Both the position numbers and the translations under genes were made by a program. A stretch of DNA of 64,000 nt from Hybos culiciformis (lineage: Eukaryota > Arthropoda > Insecta > Diptera > Hybotidae). The stretch covers positions 56,009,851 to 56,073,850 of the forward strand of contig OZ023274.1 of the NCBI GenBank assembly GCA_964007475.1, read 5' to 3'. This document shows, in pieces, positions 11,301 to 22,037 of this stretch (position 1 is the stretch's first letter; every line of letters starts with the position of its first letter). The notes beneath the pieces were generated by a model. The model did no database searches and had not been told where the DNA came from. It saw only the letters and a list, made by a program, of their open reading frames with translations.

Positions 11301-13319
11301 ACTGGTATTTTTCTCTGTACAACCGGTAAAAAATAATCCAGTTGCACAATTGACCAGTTGTACAATTTACCAGTTGTACAGACAAATTTACCATTTGTAC
11401 AATTCAGTTATCACCACTTGTACATTTTAGACCAGTTGTACAATCCTTTTTTTCTCAAATTAACCACTTGTACAATGTTTGACCAGATGTACAATATTTA
11501 TTTTTATAAAATTAACCACTTGTACAATTTTTGAACAGTTGTACAATTTATCTTTTATCAAATTAACCACTTGTACAATTTTTAACCAGTTGTACAATCT
11601 CTATGGTAAAGTTATAACCGTGAAAAACTAAGCAAAATGTATGGAAAAGTTGTTGTGCATAATGGGTGACCGTGCTCTAGCGGGGGATGGAAATAAGGCC
11701 GCTAGGATTTTTTGTTGCGGTCTTATTTCATTTTGAAAAATGAAATTAGACCGCAAAAAAAGTCCTCGCGGCCTTATTTCATTTTGATAAATGAAATAAG
11801 ACCGCGACCAAAATCATCGCTGCCTTATTTCATTTTGAAAAATGAAATAAGACCGCGACAAAAAAAAATTTTTTTGGAGGGCTAATTCCATTTTTATAAA
11901 TAAGGCCGCGTAGTAATTTCATGTTTCAAAATGAAATAAGACCTCGATAAAAAATCTTGTGAGGTGAGCACACAGGGCAGGGGGCAGCAGGGCGGCGGGC
12001 GGGCGGTTGGTCAGTGGGATTTGCGGCGCCAGCCGCAAATCCCACTGACCAACCGCCCGCCCGCCGCCCTGCTGCCCCCTGCCTTGTGTGCTCACCTCAC
12101 AAGATTTTTTATTGAGCCCTTTTTTCATTTTGAAACATGAAATTAGACCTCCACGCGGCCTTATTTCACTGCGCCGCCCTAGCGCCTTTTCCAAAAATTG
12201 TACAAGTGGTAAATTACAAAAAAAAAAGAAGATTGTACAACTGTCAAAAATTGTACAAGTGGTTAATTCGAAAAAATCGAGATTGTACAACTGGTCTAAA
12301 ATGTACAACTGGATTGTACAACTGGCACTAGTCTGTACAAGTGGTCAATTGTACAAGTGGAATCTTTTTACCACTTGTACAATCCAAACAACCAGATGTA
12401 CAATTAAATTTTAAATTGTACAAGTGGTATTTTGGATTGTACAACTGGTACAAAAAAATTGTACAACTGGTAATTGTACAACTGACATGCATCCAATTAT
12501 TAGCACTAGATCTTATACATTTTTTAAGTAACGCTGCATCCTTGTTAATATTATTGGTTTTTGGTCTGGCATTACTACAAAATAATAAATTATTTTTAAA
12601 TTTATCCCAGTCTGCATAATCAAATTTATATCTGGGTATAAATTTGTATGGCTGATCCTGGGAATAATTGAAGTTAAGTGTGGTGATTGTAGGGAAGTGA
12701 TCACTACCATGTAGATTGGTTAGGATTTCCCAATCACAAAATGGTGCTAAATTTGCAGAACAAATGGTGACGTCTACGTGAGTAAAAGATTTATGTGTAG
12801 AGAAATGAGTAGCATTCCCATTGTTTAAAATTATTTGATCTGTGTCGTTAATAAAGTTTTCTATTATTTTACCTCGCGAATTTGAGATTTGGGATCCCCA
12901 CAGTGGGCTCCACGCGTTGAGATCGCCAGTGATAATATTGTTTTGTGAGTCCGGTAGTAGTTCTACTAGTTGTGTAGTCGATATAAATTCTGAGGGAGGT
13001 AAGTAAATAGATGAAATAAAAAATTTTTTTCCGTATGAAATTTCAGCAGTTATTATATTCGAGATGTTTTTTTTTTTTGTACGAGATATTATTTTTCAAC
13101 AGAAGGGCAACGCCTTGTTTACTAATTGTTAAATTTGTATTATTTGAGAAGATTCCTGAGTAATTGTAGAGGGACAATTGGATTTAAATAATTTTTTAGG
13201 TGAGTTTCTTGTAAGGAAATTACATCTGGATTTATTTCTTTAATTAATATTTGTAATTCATGAAAATTATTAAAATAACCATTTATGTTCCATTGCAAAA
13301 TCTTAAGTTTAATTGTCAT
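8352..13319 (-). pseudogene. Non-LTR ORF2: endonuclease-RT-RNase H polyprotein, broken
   Basis: Reading from the start codon at 13,319, the APE-type endonuclease shows ILQWNINGYF, ITGDLNAWSPLWGS and HGSDHFPT. The RT shows GFDKISYSMLK, IPQGSP and YADD near 10,015-10,700. RNase H shows YTDGSK, HAEAQA, TDNLSVI and WIPGHVGIIGNEIADQEAK at 8,650-9,150. A terminal CxxC zinc finger (CNLCKSKVTVIHILDEC) lies at 8,450-8,530. Damage includes a frameshift in an A-tract after YADD (about 10,005), disruptions near 9,590, a stop at 9,386 and a shift near 8,580. The foldback at 11,232-12,494 splits the endonuclease-RT linker. Removing it with one TSD copy rejoins the frame. Confidence 0.88.
11232..12494. mobile_element. 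Foldback (FB-like) element with 9-bp TSD
   Basis: A 1,263-bp palindrome is flanked by AATTATTAG at 11,223-11,231 and 12,495-12,503; a 9-bp TSD is the length made by Drosophila FB elements and by MULEs. Outer arms are arrays of TTGTACAA octamers separated by CTGGT or GTGGT spacers. Inner arms hold repeats of ATTTTGAAAAATGAAATAAG with GACCGCG. The centre (11,960-12,100) is a GC-rich hairpin with the tip shared with 6,646-6,695. No protein is encoded; open frames in it are shadows. Confidence 0.9.
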
Positions 13320-13369
13320 TGAGGCGGGAAAAGATACGAGAATATAGTAGGTAGGTATAATACCAGATT

Positions 13370-14683
13370 TTAATTTTCCATTGAAATTTCGTCTAATTCT
13401 GAATCTGATTGAGAATTTGTTGAGGGAATTTTTTTTTCGTTTAAGGTTGAAGGTGAAAAAATGTTTTTTTGTAATGTAGGGAGGGTAGAAAGAATATTAT
13501 CAATTACATGGCTGTTAGTAGGAATAATTGTAGAGTTATAGTTTGAGAAATTTGATGTGATGTTTGAATTTAATTTAAAAGTTTCATAATTTTTATTTAG
13601 TGTTCGATTTTCGATTGGGTAGTGGATTGGTTGTTGCTAATTATGTTATGTTCATAGTGTCGTTGAATTGGTTTTATTACTGTTTTTTCAGATTCTTGTT
13701 GTTTTATTTGATTTTGTTGATTATGGTTTTCATACGTTTTTTGTTGATGTGATTGGGATTTTGTATTTTGTTGGTCTTGTTTTTGATTTTGTTGGTTTTG
13801 TTCGCGGTTTTTTTGTAGTTTCATTTTAATTTTCGTTTTCATTTCTTGTAAATTGTCAATGGGGCATATATTTGTGGTGAGAAGTTGGGGGTTGTTCTTA
13901 ATATGTTCAGAATCCTGAATGAATGACCACTTATTTGTGGTTTGGTATTTAATAATAGTTTTTCTATTTTCATAAATCGGACATTTTTTATTCGTGGATA
14001 AATGTTCACCTTTGCAGTTTAAACATTTAACAACTACACAATTATCGGGGTCGTGAAAATTTTCCGAACAGATTTCGCAGATTGCATCATTTTTGCATCG
14101 ATTTTTGGTATGCCCATATTTATAACAATTTTTACATTGTAAAGGTTGTTGGAAGTGGTGTTCAACTTTTATTATCATGAATCCAACAATTATTTCTTTA
14201 GGTATTTCGTAATTATTATTAGTATGTGTAAAGGGGTTTGTTTTACTTCGCCATTAACATATTTTGTAATTTTTTTGCAATCTATTACACTCAGTTCTTT
14301 TAAACCTTCAATGATTTCCGTCTCATTTAAACTAGTTATTATGGGGGCGTAAATTACTCCTTTACATGAGTTAAGAGTGGGGTGCAGAAAGTTTTCAGCT
14401 ATTCTTTTTATGGCTTTAGTGATAAGAAATACGTTAAGGCTCTTTATTGGAACATTAGGATCTTTATTTTTAATTACAACATATTTTGGACAGTCTTTGT
14501 TTTTATTATGCGTTATTACCAATTGCTTCTTGTTTTTTTTATTTTGTAGCGGAGGAAATGCATTGAAAGACGAAGTATTTGGGGAATTTCCAGTTCTTGC
14601 TCTTTTATGAGGTACCGACAAATTTTCGTCATTGTTTAGCACACTAAAGTAATTTGTATTGGACCCCCTCCGGGGTCTTCCAT
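13370..14683 (-). pseudogene. Non-LTR ORF1: zinc-knuckle gag-like protein, broken
   Basis: The likely start is the ATG at 14,683-14,681 (MEDPGG...), which needs one frameshift to join the open frame ending at 14,190. A further frameshift near 14,215 leads into 14,178-13,597, which holds CCHC-type knuckles (CKNCYKYGHTKNRC, CEICSENFHDPDNC, CLNCKGEHLSTNKKC), the normal nucleic-acid-binding module of I/jockey gag. A Gln-rich stretch follows, then a frameshift near 13,600 and a C-terminus ending SDSELDEISMEN with stop at 13,370-13,372. ORF1 and ORF2 are 50 bp apart, as is normal. Confidence 0.83.
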
Positions 14684-14950
14684 TATGTGTAGTATATACT
14701 CACTAATCCAAACTGATTTTATTAGATATTTTGAAGTAAGAAAATTTAATCACTTATTTTTGTTATGTAACACTTTATAATTTTTTGAACTATTTAGATA
14801 ATAGAAAAATTTTTTTATTGAATTGTTTTATTGTTTTAAAAGCACATTAACATGTGCAAAATAAAAAGGTATAAAAAAAAATAGCAAACAGAATTGAAAT
14901 CAAAAATGAGAAAAAAAGATCTGTATTCGTTGAGGTACGAGATAAGACTG
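14684..14950 (-). other. 5' leader of the non-LTR element
   Basis: This untranslated leader lies between the inferred 5' end at 14,950 and the ORF1 ATG. Such leaders carry internal Pol II promoters in I-type elements; no specific motif was identified beyond the terminal CAGTCTTATC. Confidence 0.55.
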
Positions 14951-15868
14951 AATTTATTTTTGACATTAAATTACACTAATAAAATGCAGGAGGAATATTT
15001 TTATTACAATTCCTTTTCAGAAGTAGTACTAATAAACATGAAATTTTGCAGGCATATTTGTAAAAGTTATTTTAGGTTAAACTTTTCGGGCAACAAAAAA
15101 AAAACATGATTTAAGCCACGCTGCTGTTTTTTCATACATTATTGTCGCTTATAACCAGAATTGTATTTACAGCTTAAAATATAGTAGAAATCATCTGCAA
15201 TCAGTGTTGCCATAAATCTAGCCATTTTGAAATAATTTTATGCCACTAAACTTTTTGAGCTTAAAAAGTATTTTAGAATTTTTAAATGCTTTTATCTAAT
15301 ATGGTATTCGAATTAGGAGAATATTTGTGGAATATGCTGAATATTTCAGGAAAATGAACTGGATTTTTCATATAAAATATATTCCGTAATATGTATATTC
15401 CACTTTCATATTCTAGTTTCACTCACTTTTTGAAATTTTATTATAGTTGGCAACAATTTTTTTTGTCAAATTCGAATCAAAATGAAAAAAAAAAACAAAA
15501 TAAAATTGATAAAAAGTCAAAATTTTCAACAACAAAAATTTTTTCTCTTTCTAAATTTTTGTATACATCATTAAATTCCACTTCACATCATCTTTTGTAA
15601 TGCGAACGGTAATTTGTTTTCCGGAATATAAGTGGAATTTAAATTAGAATGCGAACAAGGTATAAGTAGTAGAATTCCCCCAAAACAAGTAATTTTAAGT
15701 CAACTGGCCGCAGCATTCGAAGGGCAAAAATCAACTAGTCGCCGTCGAAAAAATCGATCGGCGTCATATCTTTTATGCACTTGGCCATTTTAAATATTTA
15801 TTTAGCCTTCCCAGAAAATACTACTTGTCATGAAGCTTCACTTCTTCCGTGTGTCCCGAGACTCACAT
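14951..15868 (+). repeat. Dispersed repeat R1, copy a, 3' part
   Basis: This continues R1 from 8,006. It ends with a conserved block (GCAGCATTCGAAGGGCAAAA, then AACTAGTCGCCGTCGAAAAA) and the terminus CTTCCGTGTGTCCCGAGACT. It matches the complement of 20,521-21,510 over about 0.95 kb. Short open frames in it are not conserved in phase between copies. Confidence 0.85.
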
Positions 15869-16059
15869 TTTTTTTTTTGATATAGTATTGAATTAAAAAA
15901 GTTAGGGAACCTAGTGTTTATAGAAATGCGTATTTATTTGGGTGTATATTCTAAATAAGCGTTGCATTTTTTTATATAGATAAGTGGATAAGCAATGTAT
16001 ATTATATAGAGAAATAGGCCGGTAGTCCAAAATTTCCCAGTTTAATTTTTATACCCAGT

Positions 16060-16415
16060 CCAACCCTGTAGGTGGTAGAGGCGATCCCTAGAATGTTGAA
16101 TCCGAGACGGTTTTTGGGAGAAAGCCCCCATTTCGGAGATATGACCCTTCAAAGTTTTCATACGAAATTCGTTATTTGTTCTTTTTGACGAGAATTTATT
16201 TTTTAAAAAAGGACGAGGGTCCGCCCACCGCCCCGCCCCATTCTCCTTTTTTTAAAATTAAATTCTCGTCAAAGCTCTGTTTAAATTTTTTTGTGAGAAG
16301 TAACGTATCAAAACTTTGAAGGGTCATATCTCCGAAATGGGGGCTTCCTCCCAAAAACCGTCTCGGATTCAATATTCTAGGGACCGCCTCTACCACCTAC
16401 TCAAAAATTGGGCAA
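16060..16415. repeat. Foldback palindrome, unit 1
   Basis: The arms begin with TAGGTGGTAGAGGCGATCCC and run through GAGACGGTTTTTGGGAGAAA, GGAGATATGACCCTTCAAAG and GACGAGAATTT. They meet at a GC-rich loop near 16,210-16,250. The open frame at 16,196-16,396 is a palindrome shadow. The 190 bp before it (15,870-16,060) is AT-rich with nothing recognised. Confidence 0.8.
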
Positions 16416-16659
16416 AAGTGGCTTTTAGTTGTAGTGTAACTCGCTTATTACGGAATTGACTGAAACCTGGAGGTAAGTTTAGGCGATACTGCCGTTTCCT
16501 TGAACCACTCAGAATGGGCTGAAACTTGGAAGGGGTGTAGAGGCGGTGCCCAACCTTCCCAAACTGAAATCAGTTCTTGGGCAAAGACCCCGTTTCGAAA
16601 AAGGGCCCTCCAAATTTTTCATACATTTTTGTATGGAATTTTTTTTTTTCGACCAATTT

Positions 16660-17060
16660 GCCCAATTTTTGGGTAGGTGGTAGAGGCGGTCCCTAGAATA
16701 TTGAATTCGAGACAGTTTTTGGGAGAAACCCCCCATTTTGGAGATATGAAAGTTTTCATACGTTACTTCTCACAAAATAATTTAAACAGAGCTTTGACGA
16801 GAATTTAATTTTTAAAAAAGGAGGGGGGCGGGGCGGCGGGCGGGCGGTTGGTCAGTGGGATTTGCGGCGCCCCGCCCCCGTCCTTTTTAAATTCTCGTCA
16901 AAGCCTTTTTACAAAAAACATAAATAACGAATTTCGTATGAAAACTTTGAAGGGTCATATCTCCGAAATGGGGCCTTTCTCCCAAAAACCGTTTCGGATT
17001 CAACATTCTAGGGACCGCCTCTACCACCTTCACCTACCCAAAAATTGGGAAAATTGGGCA
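16660..17060. repeat. Foldback palindrome, unit 2, with GC-rich tip
   Basis: This has the same arm family as 16,060-16,415. The loop at 16,832-16,871 contains a 40-bp string identical to 11,991-12,030 inside the foldback of the non-LTR element. Only one arm of that tip is present here, followed directly by CCCCGCCCCCGTCC. Between units 1 and 2 (16,416-16,660) lies related but unpaired sequence. Confidence 0.8.
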
Positions 17061-17082
17061 CAGAAAAAAATTTCCAACTTCA

Positions 17083-17505
17083 AAATAAGAATTTGTTTTT
17101 GGAAGGTCTTGATATTAAATGTTCAAACTATTTTAAAAAACGTTCGAGACCAATAAGAGATATTGATTTGGTACATTGAAAAGGTCTCGAACGCTTTATA
17201 AAATAGTTTGAACATTTAATATCAAGACCTTCCAAAGCCAAATTCTTATTTTAAAGTTTTTAGGGCCCTTCGTAAAAAAGCATCTTTTCTTAAAAAAAAT
17301 TTTTTTTACTTATAGTTTTTATTTTTTACTTTTGAGTTACAAGTAAAACACATACGTTTCATGTTTTTTTCTTTTAATTCATACCATAAATTTTTTTTTT
17401 TTAATTTACGAAATATTTTAACCTACCACTTCAAAATCAAAATGGCTTTGAATTCAAAATTACCATTAACATTTGATAAATATTTAAAAGCGTTTTAGAA
17501 TTTTT
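17083..17505. repeat. Repeat R0, copy with unoccupied hAT target
   Basis: The left part (17,083-17,150) and right part (17,185-17,245) are inverted to each other, and the right part continues into R0 sequence matching 545-840 in reverse. The hAT target GTCTTGAT is intact at 17,105-17,112, so this serves as the pre-insertion sequence for 841-7,267. Confidence 0.85.
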
Positions 17506-17995
17506 TAGAACTATGCGAAATATCACTTGGCTTGGCTGTACTTTTTTCATTTTTTCCATACAATTTTTTTTTTCAATCTCGGCAACTTGTTTATTTAATT
17601 TTACAACAGATGTCTCATTATTAATCGGAGAAAATGAAAAAAAAAAAATTTTTATATAATTGAAATTTAGTATTTGAATAAAATTTTCTGTAACCGAATA
17701 AAATTTCCTGTATTGTGGCTATAATTTAAGTACTTATTTTTTCCTGGGTAATTGCTTACGATATTGTTTTACGGTATTGCTGGCGAAAACAACAAGAAGT
17801 TGCTAACTTCTCTACGATATAAATCTATACTTCTAATTATGGTTGTTAAATTCTGTAATTTTCAAAAACATATGTTTTTCAATTTTTTGTATTAGTTTCC
17901 GTTGATTTCTGTTTCATTCAAAAAAAAAATTTTTTTTAAGAAAATTAAAAAGAAAATTTTATAAAAAAAAAATTCTATAAAAATGAAATGTTGTA
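17506..17995. other. AT-rich, no gene seen
   Basis: Nothing coding is supported. TCTATACTTCTAAT near 17,827-17,840 is repeated in inverse near 19,253-19,266, so the THAP exon may sit between weak inverted ends of about 26 bp. A short frame starting MVVKFCNFQKH lies just after the left motif. Confidence 0.4.
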
Positions 17996-18198
17996 TTGAA
18001 TATGCCCTTAAAAAAACATTGGATATTTAATATTAAAATTCTAAATAACCAGGGTTTCGACATTGTGAAAAATAATTATGTTGTATGTAGCAATCATTTT
18101 AAGGATGCTTGTTTTAAGAAAACATTTTCATTTAGTTCTACAACTCTACGAGAAAACTCTTTACCAACAATATTCCCAAGATTAGATTCTCTGGAAAG
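17996..18198 (+). CDS. THAP-domain exon (partial) with splice donor
   Basis: The frame from about 18,002 reads LKKHWIFNIK, then CSNHFKDACFKKT and LPTIFPRL. These match the second half of a THAP zinc finger: the conserved Trp, the C..HF pair and the terminal PTIFP (AVPTIF-like) motif. The first Cys pair is not in this frame; an upstream MKCCI in another frame suggests a small deletion or frameshift. The exon ends GGAAAG followed by GTAAGC, a strong donor. THAP domains are DNA-binding and occur in host genes and P-element-type transposases; which applies here cannot be decided. No downstream exon was identified. Confidence 0.65.
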
Positions 18199-19460
18199 GT
18201 AAGCAATCATCTAATATTAAAAACTTGATTTTATTATCGCTATGCGACATAGCCATCACTAAAGAACTAAAAGAATAATATGTGATATTAATAATTTTTC
18301 AAAATTATAACAAAGGCTGCAATAAATAAATATATTTAAGTCATCCGTAGTAGAAGTATTATTATTTTCGTGTTTTTTTGAACAAAATATGTTAAGTTTC
18401 GTTAAATTCTATATTTTTTCCATTTAGAGGAGTCAATATTAACCCGTAATTTTTTTCCTATATTTAACATCTCCTTTTATTTCAATTATATTCTGCTCAC
18501 AATAAGAATCTTATAAAAAAGCATTGGATTCATTTTATTTTTTTCTATTTGTTGTATTATTAAACTGAAATAATTTTAATTTAAATAAAATCGAAACTTT
18601 AATGTTTTAAAATTAAACAACTTTATTAATTTGATAATTTTTACTTAATGACCTAAAATATAATTATACTAATTTATATATTGATTAGGGATTTAGAATA
18701 TTTTATGGTAAGGATTAATTTAAGAGATTATTTGCGTAAGTAAATAAGAGAGTAAATATTAATATTAAGTGCATTTAGTATTAAGTGAATTTTATGGTAA
18801 GTATTCATATAGAGTTATATACACTTGCAACATGTGCAAGTACTAATACGACGTGGTGGTCACTAATATTATGTTTTGAAGTCACGTTGCACTTATGAAT
18901 AAAATATGTTTATCCAAACATATTTTATTCATGAAATAAATTTTAAATGCAGTAATTAACTGCGAAAAGATTTGTGGCAAAAACACCAAAGAAAATTTAT
19001 AGAATTCAAGTACAATTTTGACGTCTCGTAATTGTACAAGAATTCAGGAATCGGACAAAGGAAAGGGTAAGTATATAACAGTTGTAATAAAATAATATAA
19101 ACTAAAAATGTTTTCTTTTATTATTATTCAAAGGAAGGAAACTTTTCTAAAAACTCCTTGAATTATAAGAAAAAATAGTCGTCAAAATCATATGGTTTTC
19201 AATTTTCTATTCAAAAAATTAAAGAAAGTTTTTGTATAGAAAAAATACATCATTAGAAGTATAGATCTATTACGTACATTGTTATTACTTGGTAGCATAA
19301 AATATGATTTTAAGACACAAATCTAGAAAGATCATTGAGGCGAATTACGAAAAAAAATTAAAAAGTTTTTCGGCTCAATTTTTTTTCCAAGCGTTCCTAA
19401 CTTTAAAGTCGATTTTTTCGAAACTTAGTTTTTGCAGATACGACATTATAATTTTGGGTC
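18199..19460. other. AT-rich stretch with one perfect hairpin
   Basis: No gene is supported. A 17-bp perfect stem (ATGAATAAAATATGTTT and complement) with a 4-base loop lies at 18,895-18,932. A good donor-like site AAAGGGTAAGT occurs near 19,057-19,067 without a recognisable exon. Confidence 0.45.
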
Positions 19461-19544
19461 GACGTTATCTCTAATTTGTCTTTATGCGGATAATTTATAG
19501 ACAATTTAAAGAAAAAATAAAGAAAAAAAAATTAAAAAATCTTT

Positions 19545-20020
19545 AATTGGCATGTGGTCGGTATGTTGTATTTACTAGTACAGAATTTAGATAGCTAAAT
19601 TGAATATTATATGTGTCAATACACATGCAATCATTTAGATCCATCAACATGAATAATGAAATCATTTAGATGCATCTGCGTGAATAATGAAATCATTTAG
19701 AAGCATCAGCGTAAATAATGAAATCATTTAGATGTTCTCACAATATTTCAATAAAGAGAAATACCAACAAAAAATGAAAAAAAAATGTGTATATCAACTT
19801 TTGTTTTTTTTTTTTTTCATTGTAAATGTATAGACTGCAACGACCTTACACATGCACATTAAAACAGTATATTGGATATGATAACAAAATTTGTTGTAGA
19901 ACTCGTTCTGTATTTACAAAAAAACAAGTATTGACTCGTGTCAATGTGTTTTTGTGTATACAGAACTCGTAATTAATAACAAATTTAGTTAACATATACA
20001 ATAATCTACTATTATCCCTA
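19545..20020 (-). repeat. Dispersed repeat R2, copy a, with minisatellite
   Basis: This matches 61,602-62,645 in inverse. It contains about four units of roughly 33 bp (GAAATCATTTAGATGCATC-like) at 19,630-19,735. It lacks the MITE found in copy b and so shows its empty site at about 19,828-19,850. It is bracketed by related direct repeats of about 55-65 bp at 19,464-19,530 and 20,014-20,066 (CTAATTTGTCTTTA...). Confidence 0.75.
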
Positions 20021-20383
20021 ATTTGTCTTTACGCGGAGAATTTAAAAGAAAAAATAAAGAAAAAATGTACATAAAAATTCTACATATCAAAAGAAAACGA
20101 TAAACTATTCGTTACGAAGAAAAGATTATCAATTCAGAGATTATAAATGAGAAATAGGTACTCATTTTTCAACACAACGAAAAAATGTTTTTTTCTTTAT
20201 GTTGTTTATTTGTGTGTGTTTGTTTATGTTTGTTTGAACAAAAAAATGTTTTATTTACTTTTCTCCAATTCAAAAAACCTGTTCATAGGTACACATTTTT
20301 TGCTTCTTTTTCTTTATATTTTGTTTAAATTATCATTTAAATTCTCCTTGGATATTTTATAGAAAACTTAACAAATTTTTCTT

Positions 20384-20517
20384 ATTTTTGAAGTGAAACT
20401 TCTTTAGAGGCATTGTGATTCAGAGTGAAAAAAATGTAAGTGTCAAAAATAGAACGATTATTGTCAAAAAATGAAACGATTATTGTCAAAAATAAAACGA
20501 TTATTGTCAAAAAAAAA
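20384..20517 (+). repeat. Repeat R1, copy d (5' fragment)
   Basis: This carries the R1 5' end (GAAGTGAAACTTC, TTTAGAGGCATTGTGATT) and three 21-bp units, then stops against the 3' end of inverted copy b. Confidence 0.8.
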
Positions 20518-20520
20518 AAA

Positions 20521-22033
20521 TATGTGAGTCTCGGGACACACGGAAGAAGTGAAACTTCATTGCAAGTAGTATTTTCTGGGAAGGCTAAATAAATATTTAA
20601 AATGGCCAAGTGCATATAAGATATCACGCCGATCGATTTTTTCGACGGCGACTAGTTGATTTTTGCCCTTCGAATGCTGCGATCAGTCGACTTAAAATTA
20701 CTTGTTTTGGGGAATTCGGCGGCTTAGAAAAAATTAAAACCCAGCGACTGCTTATACCTTGTTCGCATTCTAATTTAAATTCCACTTATATTCCGGAAAA
20801 CAAATTACCGTTCGCATTACAAAATTTGATGAGAAGTGGAATTTAATGATGTATACAAAAATTTAGAAATTTGTTGTTGAAAATTTTGACTTTTTATCTC
20901 ACTTTTTATCAATTTTATTTTGTTTTTTTTTTTTTTTTCATTTTGACTCGAATTTTACAAAAAAAAATTGTTGCCAACTATAACAAAATTTCAAAAAGTG
21001 AGTGAAAGTAACTATAAATATAGAATTTTAACTCTGACAAACTAGAATATGAAAGTGGAATATACATATTCCGGAATATATTTTTATATGAAAAATCCAG
21101 TAAATTTTCCTGAAATATTCCGGAAAACAGCATATTCCACAAATATTCTCCTAATGCGAACACCATATTAGAGATAAAAGCATTTAAAAATTCTAAAATA
21201 CTTTTTAAGCTCAAAAAGTTTACTGGCATAAAATTATTTTAAAATGGCTAGATTTATGGCAACACTGATTGCAGATGATTTCTACTATATTTTAAGCTGT
21301 AAACACAATTCCGGTTATTAGCGACAATAATGTATGAAAAAACAGCAGCGTGGCTTAAATCATGTTTTCTTTTTGTTGCCCGAAAAGTTTAACCTAAAAT
21401 AACTTTTGCAAATATGCCTGAAAAATTTCATGTTTATTTGTACTTCTTCTGAAAAGGAATTGTAAAAAAATATTCCTCCTGCATTTTATTAGTGTAATTT
21501 AATGTCAAAAATAAATTACACCAACAAACTACAAATTACACTAAGAAAAATTAATATCATAAATAAATTATCTACAAAATAGGTGCATTGGAACATTTTT
21601 ATTCAGAATACATATTTGTATTCCAAAAAGTGTTTGAAAATTAGCACTAATAATTAATAAATGAAATATTTGTTATTCAATAATTTAAAATAAATTATAT
21701 TTCCCTTTCAATCGAAAAAAAAAATAGTATTTTCGACTTTAATTCTGAGCTAATATAGAGTAGGTTATTGCGCTGATAAGCTTCATTAAGTTGCTAGCGG
21801 CTGTCGGTTTTATCATCTGCTGACACATAAATTTTTTCTTTTTTTTTTTGCCTTTTTTTTTTTGACAATAATCGTTTGAATTTTGACAATAATCGTTTGA
21901 ATTTTGTTTTATTTTTTGACAATAATCGTTTGAATTTTGTTTTATTTTTTGACAATAATTGTTCTGTTTTTGACACTTACATTTTTTTCACTCTCAATCA
22001 CAATGCCTCTAAAGAAGTTTCACTTCAAAAAGG
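20521..22033 (-). repeat. Repeat R1, copy b (full length, inverted)
   Basis: The complement runs from GAAGTGAAACTTCTTTAGAG at the right to the TGAGTCTCGGGACACACGG terminus at the left, about 1.5 kb. The subterminal units here differ (TTTGACAATAATCGTTTGAA tandem at 21,860-21,970), showing copy-number and sequence drift. Lys/Phe-rich open frames across the tandem part are repeat artefacts. Confidence 0.85.
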
Positions 22034-22037
22034 CAAA

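Larger units (their letters stand above)
8007..14950 (-). mobile_element. I-superfamily-like non-LTR retrotransposon (decayed)
   Basis: This is a minus-strand element with a 5' leader, ORF1 (zinc-knuckle gag), ORF2 (endonuclease, reverse transcriptase, RNase H, zinc finger) and an AT-rich 3' tail. It is flanked by AATTTATTTT at 7,997-8,006 and 14,951-14,960. Repeat R1 is continuous across the insertion when compared with the copy at 22,038-23,050, which confirms both ends. The 5' end reads CAGTCTTATCTCGTACC. RNase H excludes a canonical jockey and favours I, Nimb or Loa. Several frameshifts and a stop make it dead. Confidence 0.88.
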
